From NCBI GenBank assembly GCA_030432595.1, contig JAUIGU010000002.1:1-64000 (forward strand): a stretch of 64,000 nt of DNA, in the 5' to 3' direction. Shown here in pieces: positions 34,234-42,410 of the stretch (the first letter of the stretch is position 1; the number at the start of each line of letters is the position of its first letter). The notes under the pieces are model-generated. The model was not told the origin of the DNA. It worked only from the letters and a program-made list of their open reading frames with translations, and searched no databases. The DNA is from Phycisphaerae bacterium (lineage in GTDB: Bacteria; Planctomycetota; Phycisphaerae; Phycisphaerales; Phycisphaeraceae). The position numbers and the translations under genes are program-made.

Positions 34234-34626
34234 ATGCCGGACGACCCCAAACGCAAGCCGGACCCGCCGGACGACGACGGCCTGTACGAGCTCGCCGAGG
34301 ACCCCGACCTCGACGCCCCGGCCTCCAGCACGCCGCTGGCACCGGGCATTATGCCCACCGACGACGCTCCCGCCGAGTTGGACCCCATGGCCGACGACCG
34401 GCCGGCGGCCCCCGCGGGCGAAGGCGGCAGCGGCGGGCGGTCCCACTTCTCCGGCGACGACCCCGAGTACGTCAACCCCGAGATCGCCCGGATGCGTCGC
34501 GAAGAGCAGCGCATGGCCCGCGCCGCCGAAGAAGCCGCCGAGGCCGCCCGCAAGCAGAAGTTCATGCTCATCGGCGGCGGGATCCTGGTCCTGCTGCTGA
34601 TCGTGGCGTATTTCGTGTTGCTGTAA
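34234..34626 (+). CDS. Tail-anchored acidic protein of unknown function, 130 aa
   Basis: The first 80 residues are acidic and proline-rich, then a charged helix (NPEIARMRREEQRMARAAEE) leads into one C-terminal membrane segment FMLIGGGILVLLLIVAYFVLL, with almost nothing after it. The topology implies a cytoplasmic N-terminus held by a C-terminal anchor. No known domain. It converges with the pseudopilin gene at 34706. Confidence 0.7.
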   Translation: MPDDPKRKPDPPDDDGLYELAEDPDLDAPASSTPLAPGIMPTDDAPAELDPMADDRPAAPAGEGGSGGRSHFSGDDPEYVNPEIARMRREEQRMARAAEEAAEAARKQKFMLIGGGILVLLLIVAYFVLL

Positions 34627-34705
34627 TCGTGCCTTGGCGCGTTTGATCACCGTACGGCTCAACCATTCTCTCCCCAACACACAGCGCCGCGCGGCATTGC
34701 CCGGA

Positions 34706-35491
34706 TCATTGACAACCACAACCGACCCCGCCCAGGTCCGGCAGCGACCACACGTTGTCATACTTTTCCCACCAGTGCCAGTGCCCCCCGTCGATCCCTA
34801 ACTCCGCGTCGAAGAGCCTCCGGGCGCTGCCGTCCGCCATCGCGAAATTAGCGCCGCCCTCGACATGTCGATAGCCCCGATCCGGCGTATGGGCGAACAA
34901 CAAAAACCACGTCCCGCCGTAGTAGGGGTTCGGTTGGGCCGTCGCGCTGTCAGACGTCACCAGCCGTTCAAACGGTTCGAGCGCCTGCTCGCCGAGCATG
35001 ATGATGTCCGAAGCGTTCTCGACGGCGTCGGGATCGAACGACCACTGCGGGAAGTACATCGCCGGATTAATCCCGTAGGAAGACGCTTGCTCGCCGGGCA
35101 CCACCTGCGGCCGGATCGCCTCGATCATCGACGCGTCCACGTCGGGACACTGCATCACCGACCCCGCCTCGGGGAGTTGCTCCCGCGAAACCGCCAGGTA
35201 ATCCGCCAGCGGGGACACCGGGTTGTTCACCGCCTCGCCGTCGCCGTCCGGCCCGGACCAGAACCGGCTGAACACGCCGTAGTCGCTGAAGTACGCGAAC
35301 TCGGCCGTGGTCACCTGCCGAAGATTGCTTCGGCACTTCACGTCCACGGCCGCCGAACGAGCCGCCCCCAACGCCGGCAGCAGGATTCCCAGCAACAGCG
35401 CCGTGATCGCGATCACGACCAGCAACTCGATCAGCGTAAACCCCCCGCCACGGCAACGGCCCGCGCCACATCTGGAGGGGGTTTCGTCCAT
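34706..35491 (-). CDS. Type II secretion-like pseudopilin (prepilin N-terminus, MADGS tail motif)
   Basis: 261 residues. The start ATG 35491 is supported by an upstream TTGAACCC shared with the paralogue at 37756-38553. GFTLIELLVVIAITALLLG forms a prepilin peptidase site and N-terminal helix. The C-terminal half has GYRHVEGGANFAMADGSARR, the histidine-to-DG signature of the planctomycete pseudopilin family. The C-terminus ends GCGC-Q. The paralogue shares most of the middle (GEAVNNPVSPLA, LGEQALEPFERL), so this is a duplication. Likely assembled in a surface or periplasmic filament. Confidence 0.9.
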   Translation of the reverse strand: MDETPSRCGAGRCRGGGFTLIELLVVIAITALLLGILLPALGAARSAAVDVKCRSNLRQVTTAEFAYFSDYGVFSRFWSGPDGDGEAVNNPVSPLADYLAVSREQLPEAGSVMQCPDVDASMIEAIRPQVVPGEQASSYGINPAMYFPQWSFDPDAVENASDIIMLGEQALEPFERLVTSDSATAQPNPYYGGTWFLLFAHTPDRGYRHVEGGANFAMADGSARRLFDAELGIDGGHWHWWEKYDNVWSLPDLGGVGCGCQ

Positions 35492-35572
35492 GGGTTCAAG
35501 ATACACCCCCACTCATAAAACGCCTACCGATTCTCCTGATTCGTTGTCCGGTCCCGCTCGCCACCGAATGAT

Positions 35573-35600
35573 CAAGCCCCGGCATTGTCCCCGGGGCTTG
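35573..35600 (-). terminator. AAGCCCC...GGGGCTT hairpin after the anti-sigma gene
   Basis: CAAGCCCCGG (35573-35582) pairs with CCGGGGCTTG (35591-35600) around an 8-base loop. It lies about 29 bases beyond the stop of the minus-strand gene at 35629 and before the pseudopilin gene. No T-tract is visible. It is a member of palindrome family 2. Confidence 0.55.
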
Positions 35601-35628
35601 ACTTTCGTCATGGATTCGGTCGCGGGGC

Positions 35629-37050
35629 TTACGGCCCTTGTTCCGAACCCGGATTTGTCGGTGCCGTCTGATCATCGACCACACCTTGCCCCGGCCGGTG
35701 GCCCTCAGACTGCAAAAACGCTTCCGGCAGCGCGTCGGGCGCGACCTCGCGGATGGTGAAGTCGTTGTAGACCACGCGGTAGGTCTCGCCGTCTTTAGGC
35801 TTCCACCCGCACAGGGGCACGTCACTGTCGCCCGCGGTCGCGCCGCCGCCGACCCAGCGCCAGTCTTCGGCGGTCTCCGCCAGTCCCGCGAGGAAGATCG
35901 CGCCGCGGCCCATCGTGACGCCGAGCTGTTCCATCGTCGGGCCGATCGCTTCGCCGGTGAGCGCTTCCTCGCCGTAGATCGGGGTCAGCACTTTCACGAG
36001 GCGCTGGTGGTTTTCCTCGGGGGTCATGCCCGGTCTCATCATCACGGTGGGCAGGCCGGTGAGTGTCTCGGGGCCGAACTCCGTGGGGAAGGGCTGCTCG
36101 GAGAGCGCCGCGTAGAGCCGGAGCATCATCGCGAAGTCCTCGGGCTGGGCGTTGCTCATGTCCATCTCGCGGACCTGGTAGCCGTCGGGGATGGTCATGT
36201 CGAACATCGCGTCGTCCACCGCCACGTCCCAGCGGAAGTTGTCCATGACGATCTTCGCGTTGGGGTCGTCGGGCAGCGTGGGGTTGCCGAGTTCCCAACG
36301 CAGGGGCAGGTTCGTGTCGGCGTCGATCCAGGCCCGGCCCTTGATGGCGCCGGCGTCGATGGCGTAGACGTGCGCGTCCACGCCGTTGAACGGCTCGTCG
36401 CGCAGGTATTCCACCTCTTCGGGGTCGAGCTTGGTGAACTCGGAGATCATGTCGCGGGGGTTGTCGCCGCGCGGCAGCCCGGCCATGTCGATCTTCTGCG
36501 CCAGCTTCTGCTGCTCGAGCAGCGTGATCATCTGCTGTGTTTCGTAGTCGAAGATCTGGACCATCGCGAAGCTCTCATCGTTCACCTTCATCTCGGCCTC
36601 GACCCGCATCGACGCGGGGTTCTTGATCGTCGCCCGCATCGACATGGGCGCGTCCTGGTTCGGCACGCCCATGGTCATCGTGAACGCCATGGTCTGCGCC
36701 GCACGGACCTGTCGGACGGCCTGGGCGAACACCGCGTTGCTGTCGAACCCGGAGGGTGCCCACAGCACCACGGTCAACGCCAGCAGAACAGCCGCGGCCG
36801 CCGCAAGCGGAGCGAGTGTTCGCATGATCCACCGCGGAGAATGTGAAGCAGGAGGAAGGTCGGTCGCAGGGGAAGCAGACAACACGAGGCGCGTCGCAGC
36901 CGTGTGGTCGCCGTTGAGCTGACTCTCCAAAGTCTGAAGCGTCTCGGCGTCATCGGGGCGCGGCGGCAGTTCTGCCTGCTCGAACGCGTCGGCGATCGTC
37001 TCAAGCAGTTCGTCGGGCTGGTCGGGTTGCGGAGGACGTTGAACGTTCAT
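35629..37050 (-). CDS. Anti-sigma factor-like membrane protein with LolA-like domain
   Basis: 473 residues. A soluble N-terminus of about 70 residues (DELLETIADAFEQAEL) is followed by one membrane segment (LAPLAAAAAVLLALTVVLW). A periplasmic domain of LolA-like/outer-membrane-lipoprotein-carrier appearance comes next (AVRQVRAAQTMAFTMTMG, then EVEYLRDEPFNGVDAHVYAID). The start ATG 37050 overlaps the stop of the upstream sigma-factor gene (ATGA), so the two are translationally coupled, as expected for sigma/anti-sigma pairs. No classical zinc motif is seen in the N-terminus. Confidence 0.75.
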   Translation of the reverse strand: MNVQRPPQPDQPDELLETIADAFEQAELPPRPDDAETLQTLESQLNGDHTAATRLVLSASPATDLPPASHSPRWIMRTLAPLAAAAAVLLALTVVLWAPSGFDSNAVFAQAVRQVRAAQTMAFTMTMGVPNQDAPMSMRATIKNPASMRVEAEMKVNDESFAMVQIFDYETQQMITLLEQQKLAQKIDMAGLPRGDNPRDMISEFTKLDPEEVEYLRDEPFNGVDAHVYAIDAGAIKGRAWIDADTNLPLRWELGNPTLPDDPNAKIVMDNFRWDVAVDDAMFDMTIPDGYQVREMDMSNAQPEDFAMMLRLYAALSEQPFPTEFGPETLTGLPTVMMRPGMTPEENHQRLVKVLTPIYGEEALTGEAIGPTMEQLGVTMGRGAIFLAGLAETAEDWRWVGGGATAGDSDVPLCGWKPKDGETYRVVYNDFTIREVAPDALPEAFLQSEGHRPGQGVVDDQTAPTNPGSEQGP

Positions 37051-37595
37051 CGTTGTTCTCCGGTCAGGGCTTGCGGGTTGTCGGCGGTTTTGTGTCGTGA
37101 GGGTTCGGGGCAAAGCTTCCGGCGGAGCGCTTCGGTCGCGCGGTGTACGAGTTGGCGGGCGTTGGCGGAGGTCGTCTCAAGTTGTTCGGCGACCTGCTCG
37201 TGGGTCATCTGCTCCATGTGCCGCAGCCAGAACGCCTCGGCCTGGCGCTCGGGCAATTCACACAGGGCATCGCGGACCTGCTCGCGCAGCTCCATGGCTT
37301 CGAGCCGGGCCCCGGGCGCGTCGAGTCGGCGGTCAGACGCGGGGAACGTGTCGAGCTGGGCGGGCGACTCCTTGCGGCGGTATTTCAAGCGCAGCCGGTC
37401 CATCGCGCGACGGGTGGCGATCTTCCGAAGAAGCGCTGACCAGTTCCGCACGGCCGCGGGGTCGGGGAGCTTGAGCGCGGCCAGAAACGTGTCCTGGTAG
37501 CAGTCGCGGGCGTCGTCGGGGTTGGGCAGCAGGCGGGCGGCGGTGCGCCAGACGGCGTCGCCGTGCTGCTCGATGAGGGCTTGGGCGTCGGGCAT
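37047..37595 (-). CDS. ECF-type RNA polymerase sigma factor
   Basis: 182 residues, a usual ECF size. Region 2 shows DAVWRTAARLLPNPDDARD followed by CYQDTFLAALKL and LLRKIATRRAMDRLR; region 4 shows LPERQAEAFWLRHMEQMTHE then a helix-turn-helix VAEQLETTSANARQLVHRA. ATG 37595 is chosen because upstream sequence is not sigma-like. The following gene is its probable anti-sigma factor. Targets may include the flanking pseudopilin genes (inference from position only). Confidence 0.9.
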   Translation of the reverse strand: MPDAQALIEQHGDAVWRTAARLLPNPDDARDCYQDTFLAALKLPDPAAVRNWSALLRKIATRRAMDRLRLKYRRKESPAQLDTFPASDRRLDAPGARLEAMELREQVRDALCELPERQAEAFWLRHMEQMTHEQVAEQLETTSANARQLVHRATEALRRKLCPEPSRHKTADNPQALTGEQR

Positions 37596-37755
37596 GGCCG
37601 GGGCCTCCGCGGGGCGTCGTTGCGGTGTTATGGTCGCCGGGCGGGCGAAAGTGTGACGTCCACCCCACAATTTCACCACGGACATCACGCTTCACACAGA
37701 TCGCGGCCCGTCGAAACGGGTCACGCGCAACGTGGCGGACGAATCGGCATTTTCG

Positions 37756-38553
37756 TCAGTTGCAGCCGCAGCCACCCTCGGCCGTGCTCGAGCCAGACCC
37801 CGTCGCGGTCCACGGGTCGTTGTTGGTGTCCCACCCCTTCCAGTGCCGGCCGTGAAGCGGGAGGTCGGCGTGGAACAGTTGCCGCGCGCTGCCGTCCGCC
37901 ATGGCGAAGTTGGCCCCGTCATCGACGTGCCGATATCCGCGCTGCGGGTTGTGCGACGACAGTTGGAACCACGTCGCGCCGTAGTACGCGTCGGGCCGGG
38001 CCGTGACCCCGTCGGAGGCGGCCAGCCGTTCAAACGGCTCCAACGCCTGCTCGCCCAGCAGGATGATGTCCGACGAGCGGCGGACGGCGTCGGGGTCGAA
38101 CGCCCACTGATCGAAATGCATCGCCGGGTTGATGCCCAACGACGACGCCTGCTCGCCCGGCGCGACCAGGGATTGGATCCGGTCGAACTCGCCCGCGTCC
38201 ACCGCCGGGCACTGCATCACCGATCCCGCGTCCGGCAAGCGCTCGCGCGCGACGCCGAGGTACCCCGCCAGCGGCGACACCGGGTTGTTCACCGCTTCGC
38301 CGTCGCCCTCGGACCCGGACCACAGTCGGCTGAACACGCCGTGGTCGTTGAAGTACGCGAACTGCGCGGTCGTCACCTGCTTGAGGTGCGTTTTGCACTT
38401 GCCGTCGACGGCCACCCACTTGGCGGCGCTCAACGCCGGCAGCAGGATCCCGATCAGCAGCGCGATGATCGAGACGACGACCAGCAACTCGATGAGCGTG
38501 AAGCCGGCCGATTTGGCGATAGGCACGACCGGAAAAACGGGGCGGCGAGGCAT
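37756..38553 (-). CDS. Pseudopilin-like protein, paralogue of 34706-35491
   Basis: 265 residues. The prepilin site is AGFTLIELLVVVSIIALLIG. The middle matches the other copy (EGDGEAVNNPVSPLA, GSVMQCPAVDA, LGEQALEPFERLA) and the C-terminal signature is GYRHVDDGANFAMADGSARQ. It also ends in a Gly-Cys-Gly-Cys motif (EGGCGC-N). ATG 38553 is chosen because TGAACCCATG is conserved with the other copy. The two copies flank the sigma/anti-sigma operon. Confidence 0.9.
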   Translation of the reverse strand: MPRRPVFPVVPIAKSAGFTLIELLVVVSIIALLIGILLPALSAAKWVAVDGKCKTHLKQVTTAQFAYFNDHGVFSRLWSGSEGDGEAVNNPVSPLAGYLGVARERLPDAGSVMQCPAVDAGEFDRIQSLVAPGEQASSLGINPAMHFDQWAFDPDAVRRSSDIILLGEQALEPFERLAASDGVTARPDAYYGATWFQLSSHNPQRGYRHVDDGANFAMADGSARQLFHADLPLHGRHWKGWDTNNDPWTATGSGSSTAEGGCGCN

Positions 38554-38733
38554 GGGTTCAGGATACCCCGCCGTCCGCGGCAAACCCAGCAAAAACTCTG
38601 CGAATTCCCGCGAATTACGGGCCTTCGCACGGTGCCCGCGGGCCCGTGGCGGACGCCGGATTCTGCTAAAATGCCCGGCTCAACAGGCCGCTCCCCACGA
38701 CCCTCATTTCACGCCCCCGGAAGCCCCGAATCC

Positions 38734-41391
38734 ATGGCCGAAACGCCCCCGGACCTGCCCCCCGACACGCCCGACGACGCCGGCAACTCCGGCGACGCGC
38801 CGACCGGCCCGACGAACCTCGGCCGGATCACCGACCTGGCCATCGAACGCGAACTGGCGGACAGCTACCTCACCTACGCCATGTCCACCATCGTGGACCG
38901 CGCGCTGCCCGACGTCCGCGACGGGCTCAAGCCCTCGCAGCGCCGCGTGCTCATGGCGATGAACGACCTGAACCTCCGGCCCGGCAGCAAGCACCGCAAG
39001 TGCGCGAAGATCGCCGGCGACACCTCCGGCAACTACCACCCCCACGGCGAGGCCGTCGTCTACCCCACGCTGGTCAACATGGCCCAGCACTGGAAGATGC
39101 GCCACCCGCTCGTGGACCCACAGGGCAACTTCGGCAGCATCGACCCCGACCCCCCTGCCGCGATGCGGTACACCGAGGCCCGCATGGCCGCCCCCGCCGC
39201 GGACATGCTCGAAGACCTCAAGCTCGACACCGTCGACTGGATCGAGAACTACGACGGCACCCGCGAAGAGCCCAAGGTCCTTCCGGGCAAGTTCCCGAAC
39301 CTGCTGGTCAACGGCGGCACCGGCATCGCCGTCGGCATGGCGACCTCGCTCGCGCCGCACAACCTCGGCGAGGTCTGCGACGCCATCACCGCGCAGATCC
39401 ACAACCCGTCGATCGAGCTGCCCGAACTCCTCCAGCACATCCCCGGCCCGGACTTTCCCACCGGCGGCATCCTCATGGGCCGCGGCGGTGTGGTCCAGGC
39501 TTACAAGACCGGGCGCGGCCGCGTCACCGTCCGCGCGAAAATCCACCACGAGACGCGCGGCAAGCGCAACGTGCTCGTCGTCACCGAGCTGCCGTTCCAG
39601 GTCTCCAAGAACGACGGAGTCATCGAAAAGATCAAGCAGCAACGCGCCAACGACAAGCTGACGGAGATCAGCGCCGTCACCGACGAAAGTTCCAACCGCG
39701 CGGGCATGCGGCTGGTCATCGAGCTCAAGACCGGGGCCGACCCCAACACGGTCGAGAACCAGCTCTACGCGCTCACGCCGCTGCAGTCGACGTTCTCGAT
39801 CATCAACATCGCGCTCGTCAAAGGTCAGCCGCGCACGCTGGCGCTGCGTGAGTTGATCCAGTGCTACATCGACCACCGCGTCGAGGTCACCCGCCGCAAG
39901 ACCGCGTACCGGCTGCAGCAAGCCCAGCAGGAAGCCCACCGCATCGAGGGCCTGATCTACGCGGTGTGCGACATCGACGAGGTGATCCGCCTGATCCGGT
40001 CGAGCAAGACCCGAGACGAGGCGATCGAGAAGCTGATGCGGCGCGGCTTCCGCATCCCGGCCGACCACGAGTACGCGCCGCAGATCCCGCAGCGCCTGCG
40101 CGACGTGTCGGCCGAGAACGATGTTGCACTCACGCGGGTGCAGGCCGAGGCGATCGGGCGTCTGCAACTCATCCAACTCGTCGGGCTGGAGATCGAGAAG
40201 CTGGTCGCGGACTACGCCAAACTGGTCGCCGACATCGAGGAGTACGAAGCCATCCTCGCCAGCGCCGAGCGGGTGAACCAGATCATTCTCGACGAGATTG
40301 AGGAGCTGAAGAAGAAGTACGCCGACGCCCGCCGGACGCAGATCAGCGAGGTGGAGGTCGGCGACTTCGACATGGGCGACATGATCGCCGAGCACCAAGT
40401 CGCGGTGACCATCACGCACGCCGGCTACGTCAAGCGCCTGCCCGTGGACGAGTACAAGACCCAGGGCCGCGGCGGCAAGGGCGTGATCGGGTCCAAGAGC
40501 AAGGACGACGACTTCACCACCGAGGTCTTCGTCGCGGGGTCGCACGACGATCTGCTGTGCTTCACCGATACCGGCCGGGTGTTCAAGAAGAAGGTCTACG
40601 AAATCCCCGAGGGCACGCGCACCAGCCGCGGCCGGGCGGTCGTGAACCTGATCAACCTGGCCGAGGGCGAGCGCGTCGTCGAGTTCATGCCCATCCACGA
40701 CTTCGAGAAGGGCGAGGACTTCCTGCTGTTCGCCACGCAGAACGGCCTGGTGAAGCGCACCGCGCTGGCGGACTATCGCAACGTGCACACCGGCGGGATC
40801 ATCGCCGTGTCGCTCAAGGACGGCGACGCGCTCATCGGCGTGAAGTACGTCGGCGACGACGACCACGTGATCCTGGGCACCGCCAAGGGCATGGCCATCC
40901 GCTTCCGCGCCGACGACGCCCGCGCCATGGGCCGCAACGCCGCCGGCGTCAAGGGCATCAACCTTGGGGCCGGCGACACCGTCATCGGCGTGGTGCGCTG
41001 CGACGAGAACGACACCTCCGAGCTGCTCACCGTCACCCGCAACGGCTACGGAAAACGCACGCCCACCGACGAGTACCTCGTGCACTCCGAAGACGGCAGC
41101 GTCCGGCCGCAGTCGCGCGGCGGCAAGGGCCGACGCGACATCAAGACCACCGACCGCAACGGCCCGGCCGTCGCCATCCGCCGCGTCACCGAGGCCGACG
41201 ACGTCATGCTCATCACGACCAACGGCATGATCGTCCGCACCCGCGTGGCCGACATCCGCCAGACCCACCGCGACTCGGCGGGCGTCCGCGTGATCAGCGT
41301 CAAGGACGGCGACACCCTCGCCGCCATCGCGCCCATCCGCGACGACGGAGAAAGCGAAGAGGCGGCTCCCGGTGAAACCACGGGGGGTTGA
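38734..41391 (+). CDS. gyrA: DNA gyrase subunit A
   Basis: 885 residues. It forms the breakage-reunion subunit of gyrase. The N-terminal domain has [39 protein letters not shown] and the catalytic tyrosine in [11 protein letters not shown]. The GyrA-box [10 protein letters not shown] in the C-terminal beta-pinwheel separates it from ParC. Later blades repeat GxxR/K strands ([14 protein letters not shown]). ATG 38734 fits the family after a Pro/Asp-rich leader. In the quinolone-determining region the residues at the E. coli Ser83 and Asp87 positions appear as Ala and Pro (GEAVVYP). Confidence 0.96.
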   Translation: MAETPPDLPPDTPDDAGNSGDAPTGPTNLGRITDLAIERELADSYLTYAMSTIVDRALPDVRDGLKPSQRRVLMAMNDLNLRPGSKHRKCAKIAGDTSGNYHPHGEAVVYPTLVNMAQHWKMRHPLVDPQGNFGSIDPDPPAAMRYTEARMAAPAADMLEDLKLDTVDWIENYDGTREEPKVLPGKFPNLLVNGGTGIAVGMATSLAPHNLGEVCDAITAQIHNPSIELPELLQHIPGPDFPTGGILMGRGGVVQAYKTGRGRVTVRAKIHHETRGKRNVLVVTELPFQVSKNDGVIEKIKQQRANDKLTEISAVTDESSNRAGMRLVIELKTGADPNTVENQLYALTPLQSTFSIINIALVKGQPRTLALRELIQCYIDHRVEVTRRKTAYRLQQAQQEAHRIEGLIYAVCDIDEVIRLIRSSKTRDEAIEKLMRRGFRIPADHEYAPQIPQRLRDVSAENDVALTRVQAEAIGRLQLIQLVGLEIEKLVADYAKLVADIEEYEAILASAERVNQIILDEIEELKKKYADARRTQISEVEVGDFDMGDMIAEHQVAVTITHAGYVKRLPVDEYKTQGRGGKGVIGSKSKDDDFTTEVFVAGSHDDLLCFTDTGRVFKKKVYEIPEGTRTSRGRAVVNLINLAEGERVVEFMPIHDFEKGEDFLLFATQNGLVKRTALADYRNVHTGGIIAVSLKDGDALIGVKYVGDDDHVILGTAKGMAIRFRADDARAMGRNAAGVKGINLGAGDTVIGVVRCDENDTSELLTVTRNGYGKRTPTDEYLVHSEDGSVRPQSRGGKGRRDIKTTDRNGPAVAIRRVTEADDVMLITTNGMIVRTRVADIRQTHRDSAGVRVISVKDGDTLAAIAPIRDDGESEEAAPGETTGG

Positions 41392-41394
41392 GCG

Positions 41395-41496
41395 ATGCAA
41401 CGCGGCCCGACGCGAAGGTTTGTCGGCTGGCTGGTGATGCTGGTGTTGATCGTGCTGTTGGTTCTGGTGATGCAACTCCTGCAAGCCGCGGGTTGA
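41395..41496 (+). CDS. Membrane microprotein, 33 aa
   Basis: ATG 41395 directly follows the gyrA stop. The sequence starts MQRGPTRRFVGWLVMLV and is almost entirely hydrophobic thereafter, ending LLQAAG. A basic N-terminus followed by one membrane helix is typical of small regulatory or structural membrane peptides. It sits between gyrA and the STAS gene, 12 bases before the latter. Reality is inferred from position and hydrophobicity, without homology. Confidence 0.5.
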   Translation: MQRGPTRRFVGWLVMLVLIVLLVLVMQLLQAAG

Positions 41497-41508
41497 CGGA
41501 GTCCGAGG

Positions 41509-41847
41509 ATGCCCGTTGAGAAATGGTCCGAGCGCACCTGGCTGGTCAAGCTCCCGGACGAGCCGTTGCTGACCGACGAGCTGGACAACCTTTCGGCGGT
41601 CCTGCGCAAGTCGGACCCGCTGCCGGACGTCGTGCTGGACCTCAACGACGTGCCGATGGTGCATTCGACGGCGTTGTCGCGGCTGCTGACGCTGCGCAAG
41701 ATGTTGCTGGACGGCGCGGCGCGGCTGCGGCTGGTCCACCCCAACGACCGCGTGTGGACCGTGTTCCTCACCACCGGGCTGGACCAGGTTTTCCGATTCA
41801 GTGAAGACACGGCGACGGCGCTGGCGGAGATGCAACTGCCGCGGTAA
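41509..41847 (+). CDS. STAS-domain anti-anti-sigma-factor-like protein
   Basis: 112 residues. The STAS fold is visible as a beta strand PDVVLDLNDVPMVHSTALSR, where the conserved Asp-Ser-Ser/Thr-Gly of SpoIIAA is replaced by His-Ser-Thr-Ala but the phosphorylatable Ser is retained, followed by the helix LLTLRKMLLDGAARLRLV. Such proteins titrate anti-sigma factors in partner-switching systems. No anti-sigma kinase is adjacent. It is in the gyrA transcript direction and followed closely by a zinc-ribbon protein gene. Confidence 0.85.
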   Translation: MPVEKWSERTWLVKLPDEPLLTDELDNLSAVLRKSDPLPDVVLDLNDVPMVHSTALSRLLTLRKMLLDGAARLRLVHPNDRVWTVFLTTGLDQVFRFSEDTATALAEMQLPR

Positions 41848-41857
41848 GGGGGCCGGC

Positions 41858-42385
41858 GTGTACTGTCGAAAGTGCGAATACCCGCTGGGGCAAACCAAGG
41901 CGACGCACGGGGACTGCCCGGAGTGTGGCTGCGCCTTCGACGCGACGGACCCGAAGACGTTTGCCGTGCACCCGGACCGGCTGCGCCTGTTTCGGAAGCT
42001 CGGGTGGTCGGCGGCGGCGCTCACGGCGATCGCGCCGGCGGGGTACCTCGTGACCGTCGGGATGGTTTACGTCTCGGCGGTCCGGCATCTGGGGCGGGCG
42101 CCGGACGTTTACGCCGAGTACCCGGACGACTGGGGGCCGGTCGCGGGGTACGCCGTGGGGCAGGGCATTTTGGACTGGCTGTTTGTTGCCGGTTTGATCT
42201 CGTGGATCGCGGGCGTGGTGGCGATGTTCGGCTACTACATCGTGTGGTCGGCGATCCGTTTGCCGGACCACGAAACGACAGCGCGTCGGCTCGCGGCGCT
42301 GAGGCCGTTCGCGCTGATGGGGGCCGTGGCGGTCGCGCCGTTTGTCGCGTCGATGTTCGGCGACATCTTCTGGTGGTGGGAGTGA
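41858..42385 (+). CDS. Zinc-ribbon membrane protein, 175 aa
   Basis: GTG 41858 is the start, supported by AAGGGGG upstream, 10 bases after the STAS stop. The N-terminus carries a zinc ribbon (CRKCEYPLGQTKATHGDCPECG), followed by about three membrane segments (LTAIAPAGYLVTVGMVYVSAV, FVAGLISWIAGVVAMFGYYIV, FALMGAVAVAPFVASMFG). Function unknown. It is one of four ribbon-plus-membrane proteins in this window. Confidence 0.78.
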   Translation: MYCRKCEYPLGQTKATHGDCPECGCAFDATDPKTFAVHPDRLRLFRKLGWSAAALTAIAPAGYLVTVGMVYVSAVRHLGRAPDVYAEYPDDWGPVAGYAVGQGILDWLFVAGLISWIAGVVAMFGYYIVWSAIRLPDHETTARRLAALRPFALMGAVAVAPFVASMFGDIFWWWE

Positions 42386-42410
42386 CGGCGGCTTGGATGC
42401 GCCGGGCGGT

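Noticed and set aside
38704-42024. Very long open frame opposite gyrA and other long frames opposite pnp, DUF1800 and the PilX-like gene
   Set aside because: They are mirror frames of strongly GC3-biased genes, with low-complexity Val/Asp/Arg/His-rich translations and no domains.
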